From NCBI RefSeq assembly GCF_014649855.1, contig NZ_BMTV01000005.1, forward strand, positions 203,248 to 267,247: a stretch of DNA of 64,000 bases, written 5' to 3'. Both the position numbers and the translations under genes were made by a program. This DNA comes from Streptomyces roseolus (GTDB taxonomy: Bacteria; Actinomycetota; Actinomycetes; Streptomycetales; Streptomycetaceae). Of this stretch, positions 9,805 to 18,776 are shown in pieces (positions within the stretch are counted from its first letter, which is position 1; each line of letters opens with the position of its first letter). The notes beneath the pieces are model-generated. The model was given only the letters and a program-made list of their open reading frames with translations. It did not search any database and was not told the DNA's origin.

Positions 9805-11646
9805 TCAGCCGTACAGCGCCTCGACCTCCGCGGCGTACGCCCGCTCGATCGCCTTCCGCTTCAGCTTCAGCGACGGGGTGAGCAGCCCGTGCTCCTCGCT
9901 GAAGGGCCGGGCGAGGATGCGGAACGTACGGATCGACTCGGCCTGCGACACGAGCGTGTTGGCGGCCACCACCCCGCGCCGGATCTCCGTCTCCAGGTCC
10001 GGGTCGCGGACCAGCTCGGCGGGGGAGAGCGGCGCCCGGCCCTGGATGGCCAGCCAGTGGTCCACCGCCTCCTGGTCCAGGGTGACGAGGGCCGCGATGT
10101 ACGGACGGTCGTTCCCGACGACCAGGCACTGGGCGATCAGCGGGTGCGCCCGCACCCGCTCCTCCAGGCCGGACGGCGCCACGCTCTTGCCGCCGGACGT
10201 CACCAGGATCTCCTTCTTCCGCCCGGTGATCGTCAGATAGCCCTCGGCGTCCAGCGCGCCCAGGTCGCCGGTGGCGAGCCAGCCGTCGTTCAGGACGGCC
10301 GAGGTGGCGGCCGGGTCGCCCAGGTAGCCGGCGAAGACCTGGCCGCCGTGGATCCACACCTCGCCGTCCTCCGCGATGTGCACGGTCGTGCCCGGCACCG
10401 GCCGGCCCACCGTGCCGTACCGGACCCGGCCCGGCGGGTTCGCGGTCGCCGCCGCCGTCGTCTCCGTCAGGCCGTACCCCTCGAAGACGGTCACGCCGGC
10501 GCCCGCGAAGAAGAGCCCGGTCCGCCGGTCCATCGCCGAACCCCCCGACATCGCGTACCGGATCCGCCCGCCGAGCGTCTCGCGGACTTTGCCGTACACC
10601 GTCTTGTCGAAGAACTGGTGCTGCATCCGCAGCGCCGCCGACGGGCCGGGGCCGAGGCCGAACGCCTTCTGCTCCAGCGCCTCCGCGTACTTCACGGCCA
10701 CGTCCACCGCCTTGTCGAAGACGCCGGCCCGGCCGTCCGCCTCCGCCCGGCGGCGCGCCGCGTGGAAGATCTTCTCGAAGACGTACGGCACGGCCAGGAC
10801 GAAACTCGGCCGGAAGGACACCAGGTCGGGCAGGAGCGCCGAGGCGGTCATCGACGGCTGGTGGCCCAGCTTCACCCCGCCGCGCACCGCCGCGACCTCC
10901 ACCATCCGCCCGAAGACGTGGGCGAGCGGCAGGAAGAGCAGGGTGGAGGCCTGGTCGCCGGGGCGCGAGCGGAAGACCGGTTCCCAGCCGGCGAGCAGGG
11001 CGTCGGTCTCGACCATGAAGTGGCCGTGGTGGAGCACGCAGCCCTTGGGCCGGCCGGTGGTGCCCGAGGTGTAGATGACCGTCGCCACCGACTCGGGGGT
11101 CACGGCCCGCCGGTGCCGGTGCACGACGTCCTCGTCGATGGACGCTCCGGCGGCGGTCAGTTCGGCGACCGCGCCGGGACCGGCGTCCTCGCCGGGGTCG
11201 AGCTGCCACAGCCGCTGGAGCCTGGGCAGCCGGTCCACCACGGACCCGATGGTCATGGCGTGGTCCTCGTGCTCGACCACACAGGCGGTGACCTCGGCGT
11301 CGTGCAGCATCCAGTGGACCTGGTCGGCGGAGGAGGTCGGATAGACCGGCACCGGCTGGGCGCCGAGCGTCCACAGCGCGAAGTCGAAGAGCGTCCACTC
11401 GTAGCGGGTACGGGACATGATCGCGACCCGGTCGCCGAACCGCACCCCGTGCGCGACGAGCCCCTTCGCCAGCGCCAGCACCTCGTCCCGGAAGCGGGCG
11501 CAGCTGACGTCCTCCCACTCCCCGTACGGCGTGCGGCGCCCGAAGGCGATCGCGTCGGGGGTGGCGTCGGCGCGGGTGAAGACGGCGTCCGCGAGCCCGC
11601 CGCCGAGCGGGGCCGCCTCGACGGGTGGCACGGTGAACTCACGCAC
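9805..11646 (-). CDS. Long-chain fatty acid-CoA ligase (AMP-forming)
   Basis: 613 residues, the usual size for long-chain acyl-CoA synthetases. It has the phosphate-binding loop YTSGTTGRPKG, the A5 motif YGLTETTA and the A7/A8 region TGDLGALDAEGYLTITGRKKE. It activates fatty acids to acyl-AMP then acyl-CoA for degradation or lipid synthesis. GTG start with GGGAGGAG about 9 nt upstream. Transcribed alone. The beta-oxidation operon at 41-47 kb would use its products. Confidence 0.95.
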   Translation of the reverse strand: MREFTVPPVEAAPLGGGLADAVFTRADATPDAIAFGRRTPYGEWEDVSCARFRDEVLALAKGLVAHGVRFGDRVAIMSRTRYEWTLFDFALWTLGAQPVPVYPTSSADQVHWMLHDAEVTACVVEHEDHAMTIGSVVDRLPRLQRLWQLDPGEDAGPGAVAELTAAGASIDEDVVHRHRRAVTPESVATVIYTSGTTGRPKGCVLHHGHFMVETDALLAGWEPVFRSRPGDQASTLLFLPLAHVFGRMVEVAAVRGGVKLGHQPSMTASALLPDLVSFRPSFVLAVPYVFEKIFHAARRRAEADGRAGVFDKAVDVAVKYAEALEQKAFGLGPGPSAALRMQHQFFDKTVYGKVRETLGGRIRYAMSGGSAMDRRTGLFFAGAGVTVFEGYGLTETTAAATANPPGRVRYGTVGRPVPGTTVHIAEDGEVWIHGGQVFAGYLGDPAATSAVLNDGWLATGDLGALDAEGYLTITGRKKEILVTSGGKSVAPSGLEERVRAHPLIAQCLVVGNDRPYIAALVTLDQEAVDHWLAIQGRAPLSPAELVRDPDLETEIRRGVVAANTLVSQAESIRTFRILARPFSEEHGLLTPSLKLKRKAIERAYAAEVEALYG

Positions 11647-11996
11647 GGACCTGCTCCTCCCTCGACGGCTCGGTGGCTGAAAGGGGCCGCCGCGACGGCT
11701 GCGGCGCCGTGACCGTACCCCAACCGGGCGGCCCGCGGCAGGACCTTCACCAAGCCGCGACATTCACCGTTCGTACAGGTCAGGGCGGGTGGGCGGGCAA
11801 GTGACCGGCGAAGGTCCCCGGTCGCGTACCGTCCGGTAGGTCCGGTCGTCCCGAAGTCTCCACGGAACCCCCACCGCCCCCGCACGCCGCCGTGACCGGC
11901 CGGTATCCGACGAAGCCGGTCCGGGCCGGAGGGCCCGACGGCCCGGCCCGGCCGCCCGGGCCTCCGGCTCGGGCCGGGCGGTCACGGGCCGAACGG
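11647..11996. other. Intergenic region without a supported gene
   Basis: About 350 bp between the acyl-CoA ligase (start side) and the LysR regulator (stop side), both on the minus strand. It holds a GC-rich stem-loop near the LysR end. Open frames here lack coding character on both strands. Confidence 0.6.
11925..11968 (-). terminator. Stem-loop after the LysR gene
   Basis: GCCGGAGGGCCCG pairs with CGGGCCTCCGGC with one bulged G, 29 bp beyond the LysR stop. No T-tract. Probably the LysR terminator. Confidence 0.45.
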
Positions 11997-12890
11997 TCAC
12001 ACGCCGGGCGGGTGCCGTTCGTCGGGGCGCCGGAGGCCGTCGCCGCCCTCCAGGATCGCCTCCGCCAGCGCGTCCGCGGCCTCCTGCGTCGCCCCGCCCC
12101 GCCGCCCGTGCCGGAGCACGAAGTCCACCCCGCCCAGCTCCGGCAGCCCGGCCCTGGCGGGTACGGGGACGAGCCCGGGCGGCACCAGGCCGCGCGTGTG
12201 GGCCATCACGCCGAGCCCCGCGCGGGCCGCCGCGACGTTGGCGCTCAGGCTGGAACTCGTGCACGCGATCCGCCAGGCCCGGCCCTCCGCCTCCAGCGCG
12301 GCCAGCGCCCGCGCGCGGGTGATGCCCGGCGGCGGGTAGACGATCAGCGGCACCGGCCGCTCCGGGTCGAGCCGCAGCCCCGGCGCCCCGATCCACACCA
12401 GGACGTCGCTCCACACCAGGAGCCCGCCGTCGCCGTCCGCGCCCGCGCCCCGCTTCGCCAGGACCAGATCGAGCCGGCCCGCCGCGAGCCGCGCCTCCAG
12501 CGTCCCCGAGAGCTCCACGGTCAGCTCCAGGTCCACCTCGGGGTGCGCCCGCCGGAAGGACTCCAGGATCTCCGGCAGCCGGGTCGCCACGAAGTCCTCC
12601 GAGGCCCCGAACCGCAGCCGCCCGCGCAGCCGCGTCCCCGCGAAGAAGGCCGCCGCCCGCTCGTGCGCCCGGAGGATCGCCCGGGCGAACCCCAGCATCG
12701 CCTCCCCGTCCCCGGTCAGCTCCACGCTGTGCGTGTCCCGCGTGAACAGCGGCCGCCCGACCGCCTCCTCGAGGCGTCGCACGTGCTGGCTGACGGTCGA
12801 CTGCCGCACCCCGAGCCTGCGGGCGGCCCCGGTGAAGGAGAGCGTCTGCGCCACGGCGAGAAAGGTGCGCAGCTGGGCGGGCTCGTACAC
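11997..12890 (-). CDS. LysR-family transcriptional regulator
   Basis: 297 residues. The winged helix-turn-helix is at residues 5-64 (LRTFLAVAQTLSFTGAARRLG then STVSQHVRRLEEAVGRPLF), followed by a periplasmic-binding-protein-like effector domain starting around residue 90. It is divergent from a BASS-family transporter with 121 bp between starts, which holds a LysR-type ATC-N9-GAT box, so it probably controls the transporter in response to the transported anion. GTG start. Confidence 0.93.
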   Translation of the reverse strand: MYEPAQLRTFLAVAQTLSFTGAARRLGVRQSTVSQHVRRLEEAVGRPLFTRDTHSVELTGDGEAMLGFARAILRAHERAAAFFAGTRLRGRLRFGASEDFVATRLPEILESFRRAHPEVDLELTVELSGTLEARLAAGRLDLVLAKRGAGADGDGGLLVWSDVLVWIGAPGLRLDPERPVPLIVYPPPGITRARALAALEAEGRAWRIACTSSSLSANVAAARAGLGVMAHTRGLVPPGLVPVPARAGLPELGGVDFVLRHGRRGGATQEAADALAEAILEGGDGLRRPDERHPPGV

Positions 12891-12901
12891 GGGACGAGGC
12901 T

Positions 12902-12916
12902 ATCGCGATCCGTGAT
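12902..12916. promoter_or_regulatory. LysR-type box ATC-N9-GAT
   Basis: Fits the T-N11-A dyad that LysR proteins bind. It lies 12 bp upstream of the lysR start and 95 bp before the transporter start, where an autoregulatory and activating site would be expected. Confidence 0.4.
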
Positions 12917-13011
12917 GACAGTCAGTGCGCTGTACGGGATTCCCGATGACCCCGCCGTGGACCAGGATGGACACCGAACCGCCCCCTCCCCCCGAGAACC
13001 ACCGTGGAGCC

Positions 13012-14040
13012 ATGACCCGCCGCCGCACCTTCCCGCCTCCCTGGCTGCCGGTCGACGGCTACCTCCTCGCGCTGCTCGGCACGGTCGGCCTCGCCGTCCT
13101 GCTGCCCGCCTCCGGGACGGGCGCCACCGTCGCCGAGTCGGCCGCGACGGCCGTCGTCGCCTTCCTCTTCTTCCTCTACGGCGCCCGGCTCTCCACCCGC
13201 GAGGCCCTCGACGGCCTCCGCCACTGGCGGCTCCACCTCACGGTCCTCGGCTGCACCTTCCTCGTCTTCCCGCTGCTCGGCCTCGCCGCGCGCGCCCTCG
13301 TGCCCACGGTCCTCACCCCCGAGCTGTACACCGGCTTCCTCTTCCTCTGCCTGGTGCCGTCGACGATCCAGTCCTCGATCGCCTTCACGTCGATCGCCCG
13401 CGGCAACGTCCCCGCCGCGATCTGCGCGGGCTCCTTCTCCTCGCTCGCCGGGATCGTGCTGACCCCGCTGCTCGCCGCGGCGCTGCTGGGCGGCAGCACG
13501 GGGGGCCTGTCGGCCGACTCCGTCCTCAGGATCGCCCTCCAGCTCCTGGCCCCCTTCCTCCTGGGCCAGCTCCTGCGGCCCCGCCTGGGCGGCTTCCTGC
13601 TCCGCCACAAGCGGGTGCTGGGGCAGGTGGACCGGGGCTCGATCCTGCTGGTCGTCTACACGGCCTTCAGCCAGGGCATGGTCGCGGGCATCTGGCACCT
13701 GGTGACCCCCGGCCGGCTCGCCCTCCTCCTCGCGGCGGAGGCCGTCCTCCTGGCGGTGATGCTGACGCTGACCTGGTACGGCGCGGGCCGCCTCGGCTTC
13801 GACCGGGCCGACCGGATCGCGATCCAGTTCGCGGGCTCGAAGAAGAGCCTGGCCGCGGGGCTGCCCATGGCGAGCGTCCTCTTCGGCCCGCACGCCTCGC
13901 TCGCGGTCCTCCCCCTGATGCTCTACCACCAGCTCCAACTCATGACCTGCGCCCCCCTGGCGAAACACCGGGCCCGGCACGCGGAACCGGCCTTGCGCGC
14001 CGACCGCGCCCGCCGTCCCTGTGGGCATACGTCCCGCTAG
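13012..14040 (+). CDS. Bile acid:sodium symporter (BASS) family transporter
   Basis: 342 residues with about ten hydrophobic segments. It has the family's crossover features: CLVPSTIQSSIAFTSIARGN in the first half and FAGSKKSLAAGLPMA in the second, which form the sodium and substrate sites. Close bacterial relatives (YfeH type) move organic anions with sodium. The ATG at 13012, preceded by GTGGAG, gives a normal N-terminus. Divergent from its likely LysR regulator. Confidence 0.92.
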   Translation: MTRRRTFPPPWLPVDGYLLALLGTVGLAVLLPASGTGATVAESAATAVVAFLFFLYGARLSTREALDGLRHWRLHLTVLGCTFLVFPLLGLAARALVPTVLTPELYTGFLFLCLVPSTIQSSIAFTSIARGNVPAAICAGSFSSLAGIVLTPLLAAALLGGSTGGLSADSVLRIALQLLAPFLLGQLLRPRLGGFLLRHKRVLGQVDRGSILLVVYTAFSQGMVAGIWHLVTPGRLALLLAAEAVLLAVMLTLTWYGAGRLGFDRADRIAIQFAGSKKSLAAGLPMASVLFGPHASLAVLPLMLYHQLQLMTCAPLAKHRARHAEPALRADRARRPCGHTSR

Positions 14041-14203
14041 GGCGGGACGGGTGGGCACAGGGAGGGCGCCCCGTTGCCGGGCCAAGGCTTCCTGCGCCTG
14101 AACCCGCACCCCGAGTGCGGCGCCGTACCGGTGCGGGTCCAGGTGCAGGTGCAGGTGCGGAGGCACCCGCAGAAGCTGTCGTTCCGCCCCGGCCGCAGGC
14201 GCG

Positions 14204-15031
14204 TCACACCATCACGCGGTCGGGGTGCGTGTAGACGTTCATGTCGGGCCCGCGGAGGAAGCCGACGAGCGTCAGGCCCGCCTCCGCCGCCAGGTCGACC
14301 GCCAGGGACGACGGCGCGGAGACCGCCGCCAGCATCGGGATCCCCGCCATCACCGCCTTCTGCGCGAGTTCGAAGGACGCCCGGCCGGAGACCAGCAGGA
14401 CCGCGCGGTCCAGGGGGAGCAGGTCCTCCCGCAGCGCGCGGCCGACCAGCTTGTCGACCGCGTTGTGCCGCCCCACGTCCTCCCGTACGTCGAGCAGCTC
14501 GCCGTCCTCCGTGAAGAGCGCCGCCGCGTGCAGCCCGCCCGTCGTGTCGAAGACCTTCTGCGCCGCCCGCAGCCGGTCCGGCAGCCCGGACAGGAGCGCG
14601 GGGGAGACCCGTACCGGCGGGGTGTCGGCGATCGGGAAGCGGGCCGTCGTCCGCACCGCGTCCAGGCTCGCCTTGCCGCACAGCCCGCACGACGAGGTCG
14701 TGTAGACGTTCCGCTCCAGCGTGATGTCGGGGACGGCGACCCCGGGCGCCAGCTTCACGTCCACCACGTTGTACGTGTTGGTCCCGTCCTCCTTCGCCCC
14801 CGCGCAGTACACGATGGACCGCACGTCCGCGGCGGAGGCCAGCACGCCCTCGCTCACCAGGAAGCCCGCCGCCAGCGCGAAGTCGTCGCCCGGCGTCCGC
14901 ATGGTGATCGCGAGCGGCTTGCCGTTCAGCCGGATCTCCAGCGGCTCCTCCGCCACCAGCGTGTCCGGCCGCGTGCTCACCGCGCCGCCCCGGATGCGTG
15001 TGACCCGCCGTCGCTCGGTGACCCGTCCCAT
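14204..15031 (-). CDS. fdhD: FdhD, sulfur carrier for formate dehydrogenase
   Basis: 275 residues from the chosen ATG. The two essential cysteines are in SSCGLCGKA (C115 and C118), which accept sulfur from the cysteine desulfurase and pass it to the molybdenum cofactor of formate dehydrogenase. Other conserved segments are [15 protein letters not shown] and [13 protein letters not shown]. The frame stays open upstream to 15151, but the Streptomyces homologues begin MGRVTERR, and GAAGG-CGGCGGGG precedes this ATG. No formate dehydrogenase gene is in the window. The 160 bp downstream contain three CAGGTG units in tandem but no gene. Confidence 0.95.
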   Translation of the reverse strand: MGRVTERRRVTRIRGGAVSTRPDTLVAEEPLEIRLNGKPLAITMRTPGDDFALAAGFLVSEGVLASAADVRSIVYCAGAKEDGTNTYNVVDVKLAPGVAVPDITLERNVYTTSSCGLCGKASLDAVRTTARFPIADTPPVRVSPALLSGLPDRLRAAQKVFDTTGGLHAAALFTEDGELLDVREDVGRHNAVDKLVGRALREDLLPLDRAVLLVSGRASFELAQKAVMAGIPMLAAVSAPSSLAVDLAAEAGLTLVGFLRGPDMNVYTHPDRVMV

Positions 15032-15250
15032 CCCCGCCGCCTTCGATTCTTCCGGTGTTCCTGCCCCTGACCGTGTCATTCTGCGCCACCCCCGCCCGGG
15101 CCGCCGGATCCGGTGCGCCGCCTGACCCCTTGTCACGGTCGGCCAAGCCATCCGGGTGAATCTTGGTGGTTTACGTCACCTGTTACCCATCAGTCGCTGG
15201 CAACACTGGGTGGTTCCTGCCGCTGAACGAACCATCGAGGGGGTCCCGGG

Positions 15251-16195
15251 ATGACGGGCACTCGCATCGCCGCGCTCGGGCACTACCAGCCCGCCAAGGT
15301 ACTGACCAACCACGACCTGGCCGAGCTGGTCGACACGAGCGACGAGTGGATCCTCAGCCGGGTCGGCATCCGCACGCGGCACGTCGCCGGGCCCGAGGAG
15401 CCGGTCGACGAGCTCGCCGCGCACGCCGCGGGCAAGGCGCTGGCCGCCGCCGGCCTCGCCCCCGGAGACGTCGACTACGTCATCGTGGCCACCTCCACCG
15501 CGATCGACCGCTCGCCCAACACGGCCGCCCGGGTCGCCGCCCGCCTCGGCATGGCCTCGCCCGCCACCCTCGACCTCAACGTGGTCTGCGCCGGTTTCAC
15601 CCACGCGCTCGCCACCGCCGACCACGCGGTCCGCGCCGGCGCCGCCCGCCGCGCCCTGGTCATCGGCGCCGACAAGATGACCGGCGTCACCGACTGGACC
15701 GACCGCACCACCTGCGTCCTCACCGGCGACGGCGCCGGCGCCGTCATCGTGGAGGCGACGGAGACGGACACCGGCGCCATCGGCCCGGTCCTGTGGGGCT
15801 CGGTCCCCGAGATGGGCAACGCGGTCCGCATCGAGGGCACCCCGCCGCGCTTCGCCCAGGAGGGCCAGAGCGTCTACCGCTGGGCCACGCAGAAGCTCCC
15901 GGCCCTCGCCCGCGAGGTCTGCACCCGCTCCGGGATCGTCCCGGATGACCTCGCCGGCGTCGTCCTCCACCAGGCGAACCTCCGGATCATCGAACCCCTC
16001 GCCGCGAAGATCGGCGCCGTCAACGCGGTCGTCGCCCGGGACGTCGTCGACTCCGGCAACACCTCCGCCGCCTCCGTGCCGCTCGCCCTCGCCAAGCTCG
16101 TCGAGCGCGGCGAGCTGCCGTCCGGTGCCCCCGTCCTCCTCTTCGGCTTCGGCGGCAACCTCTCCTACGCCGGCCAGGTCGTCCGGCTGCCCTGA
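15251..16195 (+). CDS. Beta-ketoacyl-ACP synthase III (FabH-like)
   Basis: 314 residues with the full KAS III catalytic triad: Cys113 in NVVCAGFTHAL, His240 in VLHQANLRI and Asn270 in SGNTSAAS. The enzyme condenses an acyl-CoA primer with malonyl-ACP. It stands outside a fab operon, so it is probably an additional KAS III for branched or unusual primers or for a secondary metabolite rather than the housekeeping enzyme. ATG follows GAGGGGGTCCCGGG. Confidence 0.92.
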   Translation: MTGTRIAALGHYQPAKVLTNHDLAELVDTSDEWILSRVGIRTRHVAGPEEPVDELAAHAAGKALAAAGLAPGDVDYVIVATSTAIDRSPNTAARVAARLGMASPATLDLNVVCAGFTHALATADHAVRAGAARRALVIGADKMTGVTDWTDRTTCVLTGDGAGAVIVEATETDTGAIGPVLWGSVPEMGNAVRIEGTPPRFAQEGQSVYRWATQKLPALAREVCTRSGIVPDDLAGVVLHQANLRIIEPLAAKIGAVNAVVARDVVDSGNTSAASVPLALAKLVERGELPSGAPVLLFGFGGNLSYAGQVVRLP

Positions 16196-16308
16196 ACGAC
16201 CCCGTTCGGCGGAGTGCGAGGGGGAGCCCGGTGGCGGCGCCCCCGGGGCGCGCCTAGCTTCGATCGCGGTGGGGGTGCCCGAGCCCGCGCCGCGAACCGG
16301 AGGACCGC

Positions 16309-16890
16309 ATGCGCGCGATACGTACCGTTCCCGCCGCCCTGACCGCCGCCGCGGCCCTGGCGCTGTCCGCCGCCCCCGCGGCCTCCGCGGACGACGGAAC
16401 CGACACCGGCCCGGGCGCCGGAGCCGACATCGGACCGGGCGCCGGCAGCGGAGCGGGCATCACCTCCTTCGGCTTCTCCGTCACGCCCCGCACCGTCGCC
16501 CCCGGCGGCACCGTCACCCTGACCGCGGACGGCTGCGAGGTGCCCTCCGTGACGGTCACGTCCGGCGTCTTCGACACGGTGACCCTCACCGAGGGCCGCC
16601 CCGGCCGGGCGACCGTCGACCTCGACGCCGAGGCCGGCGCCGCGTACGAGATCGCCTTCGACTGCAAGGGCGAGCGCGGCACCACCACCCTGACCGTCGC
16701 CCGCGCCTCCGGCCCGCCGCCCGCGCCGGTCACCCCGGCGCACCCGACACCCCCGCACAAGGGCGTGAAGGCCGGCTTCGGCGGCTCCACCGGCTCCGAC
16801 GCGCTGGGCGCGGCCGAACTGGCCGCCGGCGCCGTCCTCATCGCCGCCGCGGCCGGCTCCGCGCTCGTCCTCGCCCGCCGCCGCCCCTGA
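16309..16890 (+). CDS. Secreted cell-surface protein with C-terminal anchor, partner of sortase F
   Basis: 193 residues. A Sec signal peptide occupies residues 1-27 (ends ASA|DDG). A Gly/Ala linker leads to a beta-rich region with two cysteines (about residues 75 and 122) that could form a disulfide. A Pro/Thr linker follows, then a C-terminal hydrophobic segment and RRR. That tail resembles a sortase substrate but has no LPxTG-type motif; GGSTGSDALG stands in its place. It is immediately upstream of the sortase F gene with a fitting ribosome binding site (GGAGG), and TAGCTT at 16255-16260 is a probable -10. Confidence 0.85.
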   Translation: MRAIRTVPAALTAAAALALSAAPAASADDGTDTGPGAGADIGPGAGSGAGITSFGFSVTPRTVAPGGTVTLTADGCEVPSVTVTSGVFDTVTLTEGRPGRATVDLDAEAGAAYEIAFDCKGERGTTTLTVARASGPPPAPVTPAHPTPPHKGVKAGFGGSTGSDALGAAELAAGAVLIAAAAGSALVLARRRP

Positions 16891-16971
16891 GACGGCCCCT
16901 CCGTCCCGGTGTGACGAGGTCCGGGACGGAGGGGCGACCAGCACCCATCCGAGGAGAGGAGGCCCGAGGCG

Positions 16972-17607
16972 GTGGACAGCGCGTACGGCCGGCGCGGCGC
17001 CTGGGGCCTCGTCGCGGTCCTCCTCCTCGTCGGCGTCCACCTCGTCCGCGGCGGTACGCAGCAGCTCACCGCCCCCGGCCCGCCCCGCCCCCTCGCGGCC
17101 GACGCCCCGGCCCCCGCCGCACCCCCGCCGCCGCCCCGCGCCGGCCTCCCCGCCTCGGCCCCGCTCGCCGTCACGATCCCCGCGATCGGCATCGACGCCC
17201 CCCTCACCCGGATCGGCCTGGACGCGGACGGCTGGCTGGAGGCCCCGCCGCCGGAACACCCCGGCCGCGCCGGCTGGTACGCGGGCTCGGTCACCCCCGG
17301 CGAACCCGGGACCGCCGTCGTCACCGGCCACGTCGACACCCCCGCCGGCCCCGCCGTCTTCCACGCCCTGGGCGCCCTCACCCGGGGCCGCACCGTGGAG
17401 GTCCACCGCGCCGACGGCCGCACGGCCGTCTTCACCGTCCACGCCGTGGAACTCCTCCCGAAGGACGACTTCCCGGCCGACCGCGTCTACGCCTCCACCC
17501 GCGCCCCCGAACTCCGCCTGATCACCTGCGGAGGCCCCTACACCCGCGCCACCGGCTACACCGGAAACGTCGTCGTCTCCGCCCGCCTCACCGGCCTCCG
17601 CGCCTGA
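16972..17607 (+). CDS. Class F sortase
   Basis: 211 residues. An N-terminal membrane anchor (about residues 9-25) and a Pro-rich spacer precede the sortase domain. Catalytic residues are His in VVTGHVDTP, Cys in LRLITCGGPY and Arg in TRATGYTGN. Class F sortases are actinobacterial housekeeping-like transpeptidases with few known substrates. The secreted protein just upstream is the obvious candidate substrate or partner. GTG start after GAGGAGAGGAGG. Confidence 0.93.
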   Translation: MDSAYGRRGAWGLVAVLLLVGVHLVRGGTQQLTAPGPPRPLAADAPAPAAPPPPPRAGLPASAPLAVTIPAIGIDAPLTRIGLDADGWLEAPPPEHPGRAGWYAGSVTPGEPGTAVVTGHVDTPAGPAVFHALGALTRGRTVEVHRADGRTAVFTVHAVELLPKDDFPADRVYASTRAPELRLITCGGPYTRATGYTGNVVVSARLTGLRA

Positions 17608-17896
17608 CCTGACGTATTCCGGACACGGGCTGGCCTGGACCAACCCCTCGGAGCCATCGTTGTCCCCGGAGCGGGCGTCGGGGGGCGCCCGGCTCCCGGC
17701 CGCCACGGCGGCATCCTCCAGGGGATGGGCGGTCCCCGTGCGTCCGGTCACGACCCGGGGTCCACCGGCGCACGGGACCTCCCCCTCCGGCCACCCCGCG
17801 ACTGACCACGGAAAACGCCGGTGAAAGCCCCCGCGAACCCCTGGTAGAGTTATCCATGTCGCCGCGGGGAACACCCCCGAGGACGACACACACCCT
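17608..17896. other. Intergenic region before tRNA-Leu
   Basis: About 290 bp between sortase F and the tRNA. I see no convincing gene; the right-hand end holds the tRNA promoter. Confidence 0.6.
17821..17850 (+). promoter_or_regulatory. Promoter of tRNA-Leu
   Basis: GTGAAA (17821-17826) and TAGAGT (17845-17850) are separated by 18 bp, in the right place for a housekeeping sigma factor promoter 47 bp before the mature tRNA. Confidence 0.55.
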
Positions 17897-17984
17897 GTCC
17901 GGGTGGCGGAATGGCAGACGCGCTAGCTTGAGGTGCTAGTGCCCTTTATCGGGCGTGGGGGTTCAAGTCCCCCCTCGGACACCA
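17897..17984 (+). tRNA. tRNA-Leu (anticodon GAG)
   Basis: 88 nt including the encoded CCA. The acceptor stem GTCCGGG pairs with CTCGGAC (one G-T). The anticodon stem CTAGC/GCTAG encloses TTGAGGT, giving anticodon GAG (codons CUC and CUU). A long variable arm (GCCC..GGGC) marks a class II tRNA, and the T arm has GGGGGTTCAAGTCCCCC. A strong terminator follows directly. No integrase or att duplication is seen nearby. Confidence 0.97.
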
Positions 17985-17987
17985 CAC

Positions 17988-18023
17988 GGAAGCGCCGGTC
18001 GATCTCATCGACCGGCGCTTTCC
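17988..18023 (+). terminator. Terminator after tRNA-Leu
   Basis: A 14-bp perfect stem, AAGCGCCGGTCGAT with ATCGACCGGCGCTT, around a CTC loop, followed by T and extended by GGA/TCC. It starts 4 nt after the tRNA. Confidence 0.88.
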
Positions 18024-18190
18024 GCATGCCGCGCCTACCCTGAGGAAAACCCCTCGGGGACGGCGGAGGCGTGCCATGAGCGACGCGAACGGTTCCGGAC
18101 GGCCCTCCCGAGGGCCCGCCGCCCGGCCCGCTGAGCGGACCGGCCCCCACGCCGCCGCACCGCCGCACCTGGCTGCTCGTCCTGGCCGGG

Positions 18191-18766
18191 GTGCTGGTCC
18201 TCGCCGTCGGCGTCGCCGGCCTCCTCGTCGGCGCGGGCGCGTTCGGGGACGCCGACGGCGGAGGGGGCGGCACGGCCTCGACGCCACCGTCCGCCCGGAC
18301 CCCGTCCGGGCCGGCCTCGCCGACGGCGTCCCCGGCCCGCGGGTCCAGCACGCCGCCGCCGGAGAGCGCGGGCCTGCTGCCGTTCGGCCGGACCCACCGG
18401 TTCGCGGGCGGGGTCGAGGTGACGGTGTCGCCGCCCGAGCGTTTCACCCCCGCCCAGTCGTCGGCCGGGCACAAGGACGGGAACGTCGCCGTGAAGGTCG
18501 ACGTGACCGTCCGCAACGGCTCGGACGAGCGGATCAAGCTCGTGACGGTGGTCGTGCGGGGCCGGGACGGCGACGGCCGGGAGACCGCCCAGGTCTTCGA
18601 CCCGGAGCAGGTGGTCATGCCCCTGGAAGGAGACCTCCTCCCGGGACGCAGGACCGTCGCCGCGTACGGCTTCGACCTCCCGCCCGGCGCGGGGAACACG
18701 CTGGAGATGGGCGTGAGCGTCGGCTTCGACGGTGACGCCGTCCACTGGACCGGCGAGCTCGCCTGA
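18191..18766 (+). CDS. Membrane-anchored DUF4352-like protein, apparent frameshift near its start
   Basis: The frame gives one hydrophobic segment, a Ser/Pro/Thr-rich linker, then a beta-sandwich-like domain (residues about 65-190, with VAVKVDVTVRNGSDERIKL) typical of extracytoplasmic DUF4352/telokin-like proteins. GTG 18191 is the first start in this frame but falls inside the membrane helix. The frame continues sensibly upstream (HRRTWLLVLAG preceded by a Pro/Gly-rich stretch) to about 18095. The natural start is ATG 18076 (GGAGG, 6 nt spacing), which is in another frame. So one base too many, or two too few, separates that start from the body of the gene; it is either a broken gene or a sequence error. 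Confidence 0.6.
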   Translation: MLVLAVGVAGLLVGAGAFGDADGGGGGTASTPPSARTPSGPASPTASPARGSSTPPPESAGLLPFGRTHRFAGGVEVTVSPPERFTPAQSSAGHKDGNVAVKVDVTVRNGSDERIKLVTVVVRGRDGDGRETAQVFDPEQVVMPLEGDLLPGRRTVAAYGFDLPPGAGNTLEMGVSVGFDGDAVHWTGELA

Positions 18767-18776
18767 GACCCCGCCG

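Noticed and set aside
17897..18023. tRNA-Leu as integration site of a mobile element
   Set aside because: No integrase, excisionase or duplicated tRNA 3' end is visible within the window on either side.
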